The notes: generated by a model from the sequence alone, not told the origin. A stretch of 64,000 nucleotides of DNA from Trichopria drosophilae (GCA_030407085.1 CM059582.1:199190001-199254000); one strand, 5' to 3'; shown: positions 37,785 through 49,317, counted from the stretch's first letter. Translations and numbers: made by a program.

Positions 37785-38235
37785 AGGTTTTCGGGGTTGC
37801 TGGAGTACCTGGCCCATGTTTCCAAAATTAAAAATGGAGGATGCAAAATAGAGGAATAAAAAGTAAAAAGTTACTTGATCCACCTAAATCTCGGTTTTTG
37901 AGGGTTTTTGGGGTCGCTAATTATGAATCTGGCCTCACATTTTCAAAATTCAAACATGGCAGATCCAATATGGCGGGCGAAAAAACTTAACAATTGATTG
38001 GATTTTCTTGGAACTTGTTACTCGGGGCTTTTAGTGTCGCTGGGCTTTAGTTAATAAACTTATAGGCATCGAATTTTGAAAATCTAAGGTCGGATTCGTT
38101 ATCAACGAGCACGAAAACTCCCGAATTACATTTTTTAAAAAACCCGATCAATTTTCAATTTTGGAACGGCCATATTGTATCAGCCATTTTGAATTTTGAA
38201 AATCTAATGTAGGATTCATGATCAGCTGAAAACCA
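37785..38235. mobile_element. Relic of GGCGGATCCAATATGG family with inverted halves
   Basis: GGGGTTGCTGG and GGGGTCGCTAATTATGAATC precede CATGGCAGATCCAATATGGCGG (about 37957). The inverse GGCCATATTGTATCAGCCATTTTGAA is at about 38168. TTAA borders are not evident. Confidence 0.55.
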
Positions 38236-39049
38236 TTGAGCGCCTATAGTTTCATGTCACAATATAGGTCAGAATTAAAAAATTTAATCAGTGAAATTTT
38301 TTGAGGTGTAAACTGGGAGGTTTATTTAAGTAAATATGTACATGAATTAAAAAAATGTGTTCTGAAATTAAGTAAGATTTACAAAAAAGAAAAAAGACAT
38401 TTGGTATGTATAAAAAAATTTAATTAAAATATTTACTTAAATACAATCTTGCTTTAATATACGAATCTTGTATAAAATAGAATACAGTGCTGGTCGTTTA
38501 AAGTAAAATACTAATAAGTAATCTACATGAAAGATACACACACATATTTTTCAGTAGTTATTGAAATGATCGTAAGTATACGCAACATAGTTAAATAATT
38601 CATATGATTGCAAAAATTTTAATAAAAAAGACACAAAAAATATTTCGCTGAATCAGTGCTTTTCAATGTATGCGTAAATACGCGTATATAGAAAGACAAT
38701 AATTTAAATTTAAAATACTGAGAGTTTAAATGAAAAAGAATGAAGAGTTCGTCCGTTCGTGTGAAAATGAAATTCAACAAACGGCACTTCCTGACTTCGT
38801 AGGGAATATTATGATTTAAATAAATGACAAGTCTAAAAACAACCTATTTATAGAAAATAAATACTGCGCTTTTTTGCTTCCTATTAATTACATCGTTGAC
38901 ATCCATGATAAAAAGAGTCAAACGTTCTTACATCATATGTGTGTAGTTTGTAAATATTCTGAATTTTCGGGTTCGTCAAATAATGTGTCATATCCGCTGA
39001 CGAGACTGAAAAAACTCAATGATCACCATTTAAAGTATACACAAAACAA
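38236..39049. other. AT-rich DNA, nothing recognised
   Basis: No gene or bounded element. Confidence 0.4.
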
Positions 39050-39395
39050 AAGTGTTAAAATTGTTACATCTCAAATTAAGCACTGAAAAAGGCTTAATTT
39101 CAGTCTAAAATTCAGCTAATTTTCTTAAATTAAGTCAATATTCGCGCTTGAAACACTGTTTTTAGTTTTAAAAACTTACTTTTAGTCAATATTCATGTTC
39201 GAAATAAGAATTCTCTAACTTGAAAGCTCGAAAAATGTTTCTTTGCGCATAAATCGCGACTAAAATTAAACTTTGCTGTCTAAAAGTAAGACTTTAAACG
39301 CAAATATTGACTTAATTTAAGAAAATTAGCTCAATTTTATACTGAAATTAAGTGCTTACTGTGCTTAATTTGAGATGCAACAATTTTAAGACTTT
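39050..39395. repeat. Fold-back element, ~110-bp arms
   Basis: TGTTACATCTCAAATTAAGCACTG and TTTTCTTAAATTAAGTCAATATT are mirrored by AATATTGACTTAATTTAAGAAAA and GTGCTTAATTTGAGATGCAACA. No ORF of note. Confidence 0.8.
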
Positions 39396-39844
39396 TTTTC
39401 TGTGTAGGAATTTTCAGTTGCTATATATTCTGTCTTAAATCAGCTATTTTAGCTGTATTTTCAGACATTTTCAGCTTTCTTTTCCCGACTTTCTATCTTT
39501 AACTTGGGAAAATTAAAAAATGTTTCCGATCGTTAACATTATTTTTTCTATATATTAGATATTAAAACCTTCAAATTCGTTTTCAAGAAAAATCTCTACG
39601 ATTTTCAATTTTACTCATTGAGTCAGAATTGTTTGAAAAACAGCCAAAAATTCATGAACATGCACATCATCCATGTTTCGTAAATAACGATGATACGTTT
39701 CTTTTAAAGACGATGTAAAATATGAAAACTTATAATAAAATACACTTTTTAAACGTAATCTCTAATTCAAAACTCAATTTATTATAAATATTATTTTTTA
39801 ATTTCAATTAATTCTTAAGAGCTTTGGAATTCGAATTAAAGAGA

Positions 39845-40145
39845 GGTATTGAGACCTCACTGGAAGGTCATTTCAAGGTCAAAAATGTTTGACCAGAGGA
39901 TTCATTTTGTAGGTCACTTGAAGGTAAAATCAATTTGTCTGCACCTGAAAAAACAAAAAAATCACAACATAAAATCACAACAACAAAAAATCGTACATAT
40001 TCTGTAAATGTAATCAAGGATTGAATTCTAAATGTGCTTAATAAATGATCCGGAGGTCAAACTAATTTGACCTTCAAGTGACCTACAAAATTAATCCCTT
40101 GGTCAAGCATTTTTGACCTGAAATGACCTTCTTGCGAGACTTCAA
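39845..40145. repeat. Fold-back element with AAGGTCACTT motifs
   Basis: GAAGGTCATTTCAAGGTCAAAAATG---TAGGTCACTTGAAGGT is mirrored by ACCTTCAAGTGACCTA---CATTTTTGACCTGAAATGACCTTC. The outer ends read GAGACCTC and GCGAGACTTC. Confidence 0.8.
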
Positions 40146-40535
40146 GGATGGCGACCCCAGATCATTTTTTTTAATGTCTGTTTTTTAAATATTTGTTATT
40201 TAAATTTCTGTTAAAATGTTTGGTTTTTGAATGTCTGCATTTTGAAATGTCTGGTTTTATAATATCGGGTGTCTGGTTTGTGATTTGTCGGGTTTTTGCG
40301 GTGCACCCATCAATTTGACGCTCGGATTATTTATTAAGCACTGAATCAATTATTAATTACATTTTCAGAATATGTACATTTAGAAATGTCCGGTTTTTTG
40401 CATGACTGTATTTTGAAATGTCTGGTTTTTGGATCTTTGTTTTGTTTAATTGCCTGTTTTTTGAATGTTGAGTTTTTTAAGTGTCTGTTTTGTGATTTGT
40501 CGAGTTTTTGAGGTGCACCCGTTAAATCCATACGT
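40146..40535. repeat. TGTCTGGTTTTTGAA-type tandem words ending GGTGCACCC, two copies
   Basis: TCTGGTTT/TCTGTTTT words recur every 14-16 bp. Each block ends GATTTGTCGGGTTTTTGCGGTGCACCC-like (40281-40307 and 40493-40520). The same family forms a complete inverted element at 43179-43435. Confidence 0.65.
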
Positions 40536-40959
40536 AATTTTCTTTGAAATCGTAAAAAAAAAGCATATAAAAAAATGTTTGCTTATGATTCATTCAAAAT
40601 AGATGGGGGAGATACGTTTTTTAGGTATCACGATTTTGAATGTATTTGAAAAATAAATATTGTTGCAATATTTTAGCTGAATTAACGAATATTTTAACAA
40701 TTGTAAAAAAAATCGTTTATTTGCTAAAAACTAAAACTTATCCGGCGGTTAGGTTTTCTTTCTCCTTCGTAACTCTAAAATATACTGATTTAATTATTGA
40801 AATAAAACATTATATAAACAAATCGCCAGTAGTATTTGCAACATTTTATTTAAATATAAAAGCATTAAAAGAATTATTAATAAAATTCATAATTTACGTA
40901 CCAGAAACGAGAATTTACCATGTTTACGTGGCGGAGTTTTCTTTCGCACAATATAGTAC

Positions 40960-41170
40960 TTTTCATATTAAGGGCGTAAAATCTTACTTTACGCCCGCAG
41001 GCGAACACCTACGGGTGCAAATATTACCTACGCCCATAATACGAACATTATTTTTCGTCCTAGCGGGTATAAAATTCGATTTTATGTCTCCGATTTGTGG
41101 GCTGGTCGGTGGGAAATTTCTATCTTAACCATACAATTTAAATGGCATTTTACGCCCGCTATGACGAAAA
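40960..41170. repeat. ACGCCC-rich dispersed repeat
   Basis: AAGGGCGTAAAATC, CTACGGGTGCAAATATTACC, ACGCCCATAATACGAA and TTTTACGCCCGCTATGACGAA resemble the 15.6-kb stretch (CTACGGGCGCATAAG---ACGCCCTTGATACGAAAA). The 162-codon ORF at 40640 runs through it and is best explained by chance. Confidence 0.5.
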
Positions 41171-42715
41171 ACTAATTAAATTCTAAATATTCTGAAATAT
41201 TTAGCCATTTCCTCTACAAAGACCATTGAAAGTTTAACTAATAGACACAACTTAATAACAAAGAATATTTTTATAATACAGAATATTTTATTAATTGTTT
41301 TATTAATTATAAATGAATTATTTATAATACATAATAAACTTGAATATTTCGAAAAGTATGAAATTTCTAATTTTTTTTCTATAATCTAAATGAATACGGA
41401 TAAATACTATCATGTAGCCGTTATGCTTATTATTTATTTTAAATAATTTTAGGAAAAATGAACGAGGCATATGTTCTTCTTGAGAGAATCGCCCATACAA
41501 GACTTTTATGCCTTGGTACGTAAACAAACAAGAAACTTTGTAAGTTTAGGAACTTTATTTTACGAGTGTTCAAAATCCCTGTCGCTTGCGAGAAACTAAA
41601 GTTAGTATCAGATAAATAACACGATGGGTCTTGACTTGCTTCTTTTAATGTAATTTTTCAGCAAATTCCTTTTATCGGATAAAAAAACAAGGTACACAAA
41701 AGAATATTACCATTTTAATTAGGAAATAAATATAGTTTTATGTGTGAGAGTTAAATATGAGCTAATTATTTTTAGTATAATCGGATTGAAAATTGGTATT
41801 ATAATCTGGTCAAATACGAAATATAACTGAATAATATCACAACTTCATTACATTATTCTCTAAATTTGAATTATTCAAAAAATACTAATGAAAGAGTGAA
41901 AAGTCAAACACTAATTGAATTAGTACGTAATGGTTTTTACTAAAAAAGAGAAAAAAAGAACTAAGTAATTAATTAAATTTAACTATTTCATTTAAAAATA
42001 TAAAAGTACAATTACTAAAGATCAAATAAGGATTTTTTTAGTAAATTAGTAGTTTTTTGCTCTTTATTAGTAACAATTAATAGTAAAAATCTTTACTAAG
42101 TCAATTAGCAGATAGTTAAACCGATTTTTCACCCCTTTATTAGTTGTTGCTGACTAATTCATATTTCGAGATATCTATGAATATATCTGCATATTTTAAG
42201 TTTAATTCGAGAAAGTTCACAGAGAAATTGTACAGCATTTGTACTATGACTTCCAGGACAAATATAGACTACATAATTTTAATTATGTTGTTATTTAGAT
42301 AGGATTCTATTTGATGTAGTAAACATACGTATACAATGAATAGGACGATTTATTAAAATAATAAATTTATAACCTCATTAAGGCGGTGTGTAATGTAAAC
42401 ATTAACGAATGCTACAAACCAGTCTTTGATTGTCGTGGGTTATTTTTAGAAATATTTTTGAAAATATTCACTGGACAAAAACAAACAAGAAATGAACTTA
42501 AAATTTTGGGCAAAAAATGTTATATCGTGCTATTCTCTATCACTGCAAAATTGTGCTTTTAAAGAATGCACTATTTCTTTGTGTCCTTTTTAAAAAAGAA
42601 ATACAGGATTATATACATTCCCCCAAATAGCACAAGACCATCCCAGGACTTTTGCTGTTGCTGATTCTGCTGTTTGGGCCATTGTCTTGAAGTTATCTGA
42701 TTTTTGGCGAAGAAT
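41171..42715. other. AT-rich DNA, nothing recognised
   Basis: TAGTAA/TTAGTA words around 41.9-42.1 kb are low complexity. No gene. Confidence 0.4.
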
Positions 42716-42719
42716 AATA

Positions 42720-43140
42720 TAGCATTTCTTTTATCAATTAATAATCTTCATCTTCGTTATTTCGTGAGTGAAATGGCATCTTTTTTTTGTTTGAATTTAG
42801 ACACTAAATTTGTTTGTTGTTATACATTGGTGAATAAAATTTTGTATTTTGCGAAAACTTATTATAGAATATAAGTTTAGAAAGAAAACGATGTTTCTTG
42901 CACCGAAGTAGAAAAATTCTTATCATTATTGATATTAGTAGTTTGTTGTTGATTGTTTTCCATTCCTTCAATAGTATTAAAGTTTCTTTCCCATATTGAG
43001 ATTTAATCCAATTATAGAACATGTCTTAATACTGATGTATAATTAATGTAAATACTTAATGTAAATTAATAATATCAATTAATAATCTTCTTCTCCGTTA
43101 TTTCGTAAGTGAAATGGTATCTTTTTTTTTAGCATTTCTG
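42720..43140 (+). repeat. Pair of ~55-bp direct repeats
   Basis: TCAATTAATAATCTTCATCT---GTGAGTGAAATGGCATC (42735-42785) recurs at 43077-43127 with a few substitutions, each followed by a T run and close to TAGCATTTCT. Confidence 0.75.
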
Positions 43141-43178
43141 TTATTCGTCAACCAACCCCAGTTAGCAGAATAAAAAAG

Positions 43179-43435
43179 GGTGCACCTGAAAAATCCGACA
43201 AATCACAAAACAGACACTTAAAAAACCCAAAATTAAAAAACCAGACATTTCAAAAAACAGAGATTCAAAAAGAACACATTCAAAAACCAGACGTTTAAAA
43301 AAGCAGACATTTAAAAACCAGAAATTTCAAAATATATGCAGACATATTTTGAAAGTCTGTTTTTTGAATGTCTGGTTTTTGAATGTCGGGGTTTTTAAGC
43401 GTCTGTTTTGGGATTTGTCAGATTTTTCAGGTGCA
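43179..43435. mobile_element. MITE-like element with GGTGCACCTGAAAAATC ends
   Basis: Left end GGTGCACCTGAAAAATCCGAC is mirrored by GTCAGATTTTTCAGGTGCA. AAACAGACACTTAAAAA pairs with TTTTTAAGCGTCTGTTTT. The arms consist of 14-16-bp AAAAACCAGACATTT-type units, so element and tandem repeat are one structure. Confidence 0.8.
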
Positions 43436-43706
43436 TCATAAAATAATAGTTCAGAATAGATCAGAATAAAATTTACTTATAATTAAGAAAATTTAAACCG
43501 ATAAATGAAGTCTAGAAATGAAATTCTATAGAAATAAACATATAATGTTGTTAAATATATGTAATATTCATACATACACAGAATGAATAAAAATCAATGA
43601 AAAAGATTATTATTCGAATAAAATAAATATGTATAAATAAACAAATAAAAAATAACATTGTTTAAGTTGTTCTTTTGTTAATGTAAAAATAAAATACATA
43701 ATTATA

Positions 43707-43959
43707 TATAGTAGAACCCCTCTTATTTTAATCGTTTCCCTTTTCGTCATCCCCCACCGCCGCTCGAACAGAACGTAAAATATCTCGATGTTAATATCGA
43801 TGTTTCAAAATATCGGTGATTTCGCCTATCTGGATATTCAGCTTATACAACGTCAAATTTTATGTGTATGTGAGTGGGGGTAAGAGGAAAATTGAAATAA
43901 GAGGGGTTGGCGCCATATTGAAAAACTTTAACAGTTAAAATAAGAGGGGTCCTACTGTA
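43707..43959. mobile_element. pogo-like MITE, CAGTA ends (253 bp)
   Basis: TATAGTAGAACCCCTCTTATTTTAA at the left is mirrored by TTAAAATAAGAGGGGTCCTACTGTA at the right. TA at each border fits a TA target. It has a CpG-richer centre and no ORF. Confidence 0.82.
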
Positions 43960-44015
43960 TTAAAATTTTTTAAAAATGTCTAATGAAATAAAAAGGTGAA
44001 TATTAAAATTAAAAA

Positions 44016-44225
44016 GGCCACATTTCTGAGATTCTAATCAGCCTGAGCTTAGCAATACTTCTAGGCTTGTTTTAACTGTTTTTCAACGTAGTTTATATTG
44101 CATAAATGAAAATTTAATAGTGCCTTGTAAATTGCAATGCAACCTTTTTTGAAATCCAGTTAAAACGAGCCTACAAGTATTGATTAGCTCAAGCCGATTA
44201 AATTCTCAGAAATTTGATGTCTTTA
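44016..44225. repeat. Fold-back element, ~75-bp arms
   Basis: CATTTCTGAGATTCTAATC---GAGCTTAGCAATACTT---AGGCTTGTTTTAACTG is mirrored by CAGTTAAAACGAGCCT---AAGTATTGATTAGCTC---GATTAAATTCTCAGAAATT. Confidence 0.8.
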
Positions 44226-44373
44226 AGGGATTTTTAGACCAATAACAAAATGATATCTTTAAGTTAGTCATCTGAGCACTTTATGATCCAATTATGATAT
44301 TATTTTGATTGATGTCTTAAAAATATGACCTCTTTAAGATGTCTTCGTGCCATTACAAAAATGACACCTTTAA

Positions 44374-45300
44374 CCCTTTGCGGCATAGTGGTACATACTT
44401 TTCTCGCAGAATATGAAAAATACGGGGACGAAATATTTTTTCATTTCTTATATAGAACTAAAATAACTGTAAAAAAATCATTTTCTCGTTTGGTATTATT
44501 ACTATAATTATTATTAACAAATAAAATTGAAAAAACGGCGTTTTTTTTGGAATAAATTCATTTTTGCAAACTACACAACGTTTTTTTACTTTAGATTATT
44601 TATGAGGGTTTTTGTGGTCGCTGATCACGAATCCGACGTTAGATTTACCAAATTCAAAATGGCGGATCCAATATGGCGGCCAAAAAAATTTGAAAATGCC
44701 ATATTTTCAACAAAATTTGTTACTCGGGGGTTTTGGGCGTTGCTGATTACGAATCCTGTGTTTGTTTCACCAAATTCAAAATTGCGGATCCAATATGCGG
44801 GCCAAACAAATTTTAAAATGTCTCATTTTTAACAAAATTTGTTACTCGCTGGTTTTCTGGATCTCTGATTACGAATCCAACATTAATTTTGGCAAATCCA
44901 ATGAATCCGGAATTTGAGAATATTATCCTCGGATTTGCAATCAGCGATCCTGAAATCCCTCCAATATAAAATTTTCTTCAAATGGAGTCGTTTGTAAAAT
45001 GTTTGTCCGGTAAGTTTGATCTGCCATTTTTAACTTGGTAAAAATAATAACGGATAACATGAAGTCGTTTTCAACATTTTTGGCTGATAAAATCGATTTG
45101 CCATTTTTAATTTATTAAAACTAACGTCTGATCCGTAATCAGCAACTTCGAAAACCCCCGAGTAACAAATTTCAAGCGAATCTGATGAATTGTGAAAAAT
45201 TCTTCCGCCATTTTGAATTTTCAAAATCTGACTTCAAATTCGAAATCAGCGACCCCAAAACTCCCGAATAACAAATTTCAGCTATTTCCCATGTAAAGAA
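44374..45300. mobile_element. GGCGGATCCAATATGG family member with TTAA left border
   Basis: TTAA (44370-44373) precedes CCCTTTGCGGCATAG. Two forward units (44658 and about 44782) and inverse units (about 45010, 45090 and 45205) surround a centre near 44920, each with GTCGCTGATTACGAATCC-type flanks. A right end may be CGGTTTATGGGTTAA at 46511-46525, in which case the 45334 fold-back is nested inside. That border match is weak. Confidence 0.6.
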
Positions 45301-45333
45301 AAATATATACCACAGAGGAATAACACTTAATTA

Positions 45334-46439
45334 AACTTACCAGGTTCTACCATTTTCAGGGTCGCTTTTTCGAGTGGTGAAGAGAAAATTGTAAAAAATT
45401 CAAAATTTATCTGTGATTTTAGCATATGTAATAAAAAAAAAAAAAGTTTTTTTCAGGGTGCACTTCTTACAAATATCGAGTGTTCGATACAATATCGTGA
45501 TTTGAAAGAGCTAAAATATATTAGAAGCTTGCACTCGATAGTTGTACTTAAAAGCTACACTGGTATATATTTTAAAATTTGCGATGTTAAATCCAAAATG
45601 GCCACCACAGCAACGAATTTCTATTTAAAATGTAACAATTTTTTTCTTCAAAACCATACACTTTAGAGAAAAATTTATAAGAGCAATTTTGTTTTAGAAT
45701 GAGTCAAAAAATACCCTCGAATTTTTTCGAAATGTATTGTTACAATTTTTAATTTTTTGAAAATTCGAAAAACCTAAATTTTGCAAAATGTTAGTTGAAA
45801 TATCTAAAAAAAATTTTAGGGCATTCTTCAACCAATTCTAAGACATTTTTGTTATGAGCAAATTTTCTCTAAATTGTATACTTTTCCAGAAAAAAAATTA
45901 CTCAACTTTTCTAGATATCTAGACCAATAATTAATTTTCTTGATAACTATAGTCTTTAGAAACAAATTTCACAGAACAAAAATGTCTTAGAATTGGTTGA
46001 AGAATCCCCTAAAATTTGTTTAGATTTTTCAACTGACATTTTACAAAATTTAGGTTTTTAGAATTTTCGAAAAATTTTAAATTGTAACAATATATTTCGA
46101 AAAAATTCGAGGGTATTCTTTGTCTCACTCTAAAACAAAATTGCCCTTAGAAATTTTTCGGTATGGTTTTGAAGAAAAAAAATTGTTCAATTTTAAATAG
46201 AAATTCGTTGCTGCGGTGGCCATTTTGGATTTAATATCGCAAAATTTAAAATACATACCAGTGTAGTTTTTAAGTACAACTATCGAGTGCACGCTCTAAT
46301 ATATTTTAGCTCTTTGAAAGCACGATATTGTATCGAAAACTCGATATTTGTAAGAAATGCGCCTAAATGCATAATTTTTTACAATTTTCTCTTCACCACT
46401 CGAAAGAGCGACCCCGAAAATTGTAGAATATGGTAAGTT
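45334..46439. repeat. 1.1-kb fold-back element, ~540-bp arms
   Basis: AACTTACCAGGTTCTACCATTTTCAGGGTCGCT---CGAGTGGTGAAGAGAAAATTGT is mirrored by ACAATTTTCTCTTCACCACTCG---AGCGACCCCGAAAATTGTAGAATATGGTAAGTT. Pairing continues inwards: CCAAAATGGCCACCACAGCAACG near 45594 with its inverse near 46210, and CAACCAATTCTAAGACATTTTTGTT near 45829 with its inverse near 45977. The loop is near 45915. No ORF of note. A transcript would form a very long hairpin. Confidence 0.9.
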
Positions 46440-46886
46440 GGATTTTTTTCGAAATTTATTTCATACTGGAAATAAGCGCTGAAGTTGGAGTAAATTTTCT
46501 GTGCATTTGGCGGTTTATGGGTTAAGTGGGTCATCTGACCACATTGTGACATAATTCTGATATTATTTTGACTTTTCTTAACGACTTTTTTCTGATATCT
46601 TTCTGAGCTCTTTTCGAGATCAATTTGTTGCCTGGAATTAATATTTTTAAATTACAAAGAAATAAGATAAACAAATGTTACGTTCGTGATAGACATTGTT
46701 TACTTTCATATATATTACTTAGTTCCGGTGAAATTGATTACATTTTAGTTCGTGAGTTCGTGTAAAAACTGCTAACCAAAGTTTTGTAGGTTATGTTTAT
46801 GTTCTATTCACGTATATCGGATTAGAACGTAAAAAATTTCAAAGAAAGTGGTCAAGAAACCGAAATAAAACGTTATTCAATTCGTT
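46440..46886. other. AT-rich DNA, nothing recognised
   Basis: GTCATCTGACCACATTGTGACATAATT---GATATTATTTTGA (46531-46570) resembles 44269-44310, the other side of the insertion nest, suggesting duplicated or repeated host flank. No gene. Confidence 0.4.
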
Positions 46887-47013
46887 TTACTGTGGCCCTT
46901 CCCTTATTTTAACTTTTCGAGTCAAGTAAAATGGCGGCTTCTTCCCTTATTTTACCGCTTACTTCATCCCCACCACTAGCAGTGTGAGACAATAAAAACA
47001 GAGAAAGGAGATA

Positions 47014-47286
47014 TACAGTAGTCCTTCCCTTATTCTAATTTGTCCAGTCAGGCAAGATGGCGGCCTTCTTCCCTTATTCTAATTTTCCCCTCTCCCCCAC
47101 TACTTAGATTTGTAGTCTCACTTTTGTCTCTTTTTGTTTTGTTGCGCATGCGCCGTTATTTGTATTTAGAAAATCCACACGTCAACACACGTCAGTGGGG
47201 AGAACGCGTGAGGGGAAATATTAGAATAGGAGAAGTGAAAAACTTAGAATTTGGGAAGACATTAGAATAAGGGAAGGAGTACTGTA
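47014..47286. mobile_element. pogo-like MITE, CAGTA ends (273 bp)
   Basis: TACAGTAGTCCTTCCCTTATTCTAA is mirrored by TTAGAATAAGGGAAGGAGTACTGTA, with TA on both sides. The interior carries AAGATGGCGGCC and a CpG-rich patch; the 76-codon ORF inside is chance. Confidence 0.85.
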
Positions 47287-47372
47287 TATTGACGTCCTTC
47301 TTCACAATCGCAAACAGCAATCCGCATTCTTTTTAACAATTTCAAATGGCGAATGGTGGGGGAACTCGTAAG

Positions 47373-47590
47373 CCCAGTAAACGAAAACGAATAGAAAGTT
47401 AAAAATACGAATTGAAATGAATTCAAGTGAATTAAAATGAATTCAAGTGAATTAAAATGAATTCAAGTGAATTAAAATGAATTAAGACGCGTGAAAATGA
47501 TTAATTGAATCCACTTTTTAATTGATCTTAATTCACTTGAATTCATTTCAATTCGTATTTTCAACTTTCTATTCGTTTTCGTTTACTGGG
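47373..47590. mobile_element. MITE with CCCAGTAAACG ends and ~62-bp inverted repeats (218 bp)
   Basis: CCCAGTAAACGAAAACGAATAGAAAGTT is mirrored exactly by AACTTTCTATTCGTTTTCGTTTACTGGG, and the match continues to about 62 bp. The arms are nearly identical, so it is young or gene-converted. The left side contains three 20-bp ATTCAAGTGAATTAAAATGA units (47421-47480). Confidence 0.88.
47421..47480 (+). repeat. Three perfect 20-bp tandem units
   Basis: ATTCAAGTGAATTAAAATGA occurs three times head to tail inside the left part of the 47373 MITE. Confidence 0.95.
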
Positions 47591-47807
47591 AGGGGAAGAA
47601 GTTAAAAAGGAAAAAGTTAAAATAAAGGACGCATTTAAAATAAGAGGAGTTAAAATAAGGGGAGGGCCATTGTAATTCTTTGTCGTTTGTTGGGATGATT
47701 TTCTGAGGGTTTTCTGAACATGATGTCATTATGAACTCATATTCAAAAAACCCTCAGAAAGTTTGACCCCTTCAAACATGGAAATTAGCAGTTATTTATA
47801 TATATAT

Positions 47808-48728
47808 ATTTACGCAATGGTTACATTGTTACATAGATGTTACATAGTTGTTCTATAACTGTTACTTTTGTGTTTGTAGGGAACATGGAAAGTAACAGTT
47901 CCCAGTAAACGAAAAGGGATTAAGGGCTTTTATCTTTTATTCTTTTATTGAACATTCGGAATTGGCAATTTTCCAATTCCTTTATAGGAATTCACGCGTG
48001 AGACATGTGAATTCCGTTGAATTCTGGTACGTAACTTTTTATTCCGCGCATTTCCATTGAATTCCTTAACCTAACCTAAAATAACATGGATTCGTTGGAA
48101 CTGTCAGGAATTAAAATTCGCCATGTTAAGTTCTGTGGGTGGCGACCCCACCGGCGACAAAATTAACTACTGAGATGGGGGTATGTGACACTAATCATAT
48201 GGGAAAACGGGCTTATTTTGCGAATAGCTTTACAAACAAACATTTTTCGGTTGATATTACTGTTTCATCGTACGGCATTTCAAAGACTAAAAGTAATTTG
48301 GAAATATCAGTTTGCTGAAAAAGGCATTTGGAAAAGCTATTCTCAAAATAAGCCCGTTTTCCCATATGATTAGTGTCACATACCCCCATCTCAGTAGTTA
48401 ATTTTATCGCCGGTGGGGTCGCCACCCACAGAACTTAACATGGCGAATTTTAATTTTTTATTCCGCGCAATTCCATTCAATTCCCTAACCTAACCTATAA
48501 TGTTTACATCAATATTCTCAGGGATTCCTTAGAATTCGTGGGAATTGCAAATTTAACTTCTCTTTTCTAGTGAATTCCATCCAATACCTTCAATAAAGGG
48601 ATTCAACGGAATTGAAAATTCCAATCCCTTTCCGTTTGCTGGGTTATGTAATATTTACGTAATGGTCACATTGTTACATAAATGTTACATAATTGTTACA
48701 TAACTGTTACTTTTGTGTTTGCAGGGAC
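47808..48728 (+). repeat. ~85-bp direct repeats flanking the 47901 element
   Basis: TTTACGCAATGGTTACATTG---TAACTGTTACTTTTGTGTTTGTAGGGA (47809-47883) recurs as TTTACGTAATGGTCACATTG---TAACTGTTACTTTTGTGTTTGCAGGGA (48653-48727). Both contain four TGTTACATA-like words. It may be a tandem host repeat into which the element jumped. Confidence 0.75.
47901..48643. mobile_element. 743-bp element with CCCAGTAAACG ends enclosing a second fold-back
   Basis: CCCAGTAAACGAAAAGGGATT is mirrored by AATCCCTTTCCGTTTGCTGGG; the outer ten bases are shared with the 47373 MITE. Inside, about 48111-48233 and 48331-48455 form a near-perfect inverted repeat (CTGTGGGTGGCGACCCCACC / GGTGGGGTCGCCACCCACAG) centred near 48280. 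Outside that are paired AATTCC-rich segments with CCTAACCTAACCT on both sides (48067 and 48483). Confidence 0.82.
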
Positions 48729-49317
48729 ATCTGACTTCTTTTAGAACTCATTTCGAAATCATTCTGAACTCTTCTATATTTTGCCGTCTAGGTTATGTCT
48801 TTTTTTTTTCTAAAATTACTATATATAACTATTTTTTATGCATGTACCAATTCCATCTTCTGTTTTAAACATTTTCACATTTTAAAAACTTTGAATTCGA
48901 ATAAAACGCGGAGATCTAATTAGAGTACACTAACTACAGTTACTACACTCCACTAGTGCAAACTTACTCTCCAATGTCATAAAGATACACACACACACGT
49001 TTCTGTGCAAGAAAAGTTCCTCCTATGATTTTTCTTATATGCATTATGAGTAAGTCATTATTTTGAAGAAGATCATAAATAAAATATGCAAAATTTCCGA
49101 GGTGTAAACTCGAGTCCAATATGCACTATTTAGACGTTTCTTTGTTAGTATTATTATGTTACTTTATTCTATCTTCTTAGTCCGTCCAAGTCTAACCTCA
49201 TTTTCCGGCATAATTCCTGTCACGTGGTTAAAAATAAAAGTGATGATTACGAAATCTAATAGACTTCCTCTTAGATTTTTAAGTGATTTGTATAATAATA
49301 AATTTTGTGTTTTATAG
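48644..49317 (+). other. Intron sequence upstream of the RPP14 exon
   Basis: AT-rich, no coding signal. It begins with the second copy (48644-48728) of an 85-bp repeat and has a short CA run near 48990. I searched it for an exon encoding the missing p14 N-terminus and saw none, so the intron probably extends back through the repeat nest at 46.9-48.6 kb. Confidence 0.4.
49300..49317 (+). promoter_or_regulatory. 3' splice acceptor of the RPP14 last exon
   Basis: A T-rich tract ends in TTTTATAG directly before the conserved RPP14 reading frame. Homology to p14 starts within a few codons of this AG, and the translation upstream of it (MICIIINFVFY) does not resemble the family. The same acceptor could also serve a transcript in which CHCHD4 is the only full ORF. 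Confidence 0.65.

Larger units (their letters stand above)
46887..47675. mobile_element. Outer pogo-like MITE of a three-level nest
   Basis: TTACTGTGGCCCTTCCC-TTATTTTAACTT is mirrored by AAGTTAAAATAAGG-GGAGGGCCATTGTAA. It contains the 47014-47286 element and the 47373-47590 element, which explains its length compared with the other copies of about 250 bp. Confidence 0.7.

Noticed and set aside
40640..41128. 162-codon ORF, the longest of the window
   Set aside because: It runs into an ACGCCC-rich dispersed repeat also seen at 15.6 kb, shows no domain and has AT-driven codon use. Chance ORF.
46660..46880. Candidate 5' exon of RPP14 (TATTACTTAGTTCC region)
   Set aside because: A short YYL-like translation is not enough. 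No splice donor or start could be tied to it.
48185..48425. ORFs on both strands at 48.2-48.4 kb
   Set aside because: Generated by the near-perfect inverted repeat inside the 47901-48643 element.
49283..49317. ATG-started extension of the RPP14 ORF
   Set aside because: MICIIINFVFY is translated intron. The acceptor TTTTATAG lies at the start of homology.
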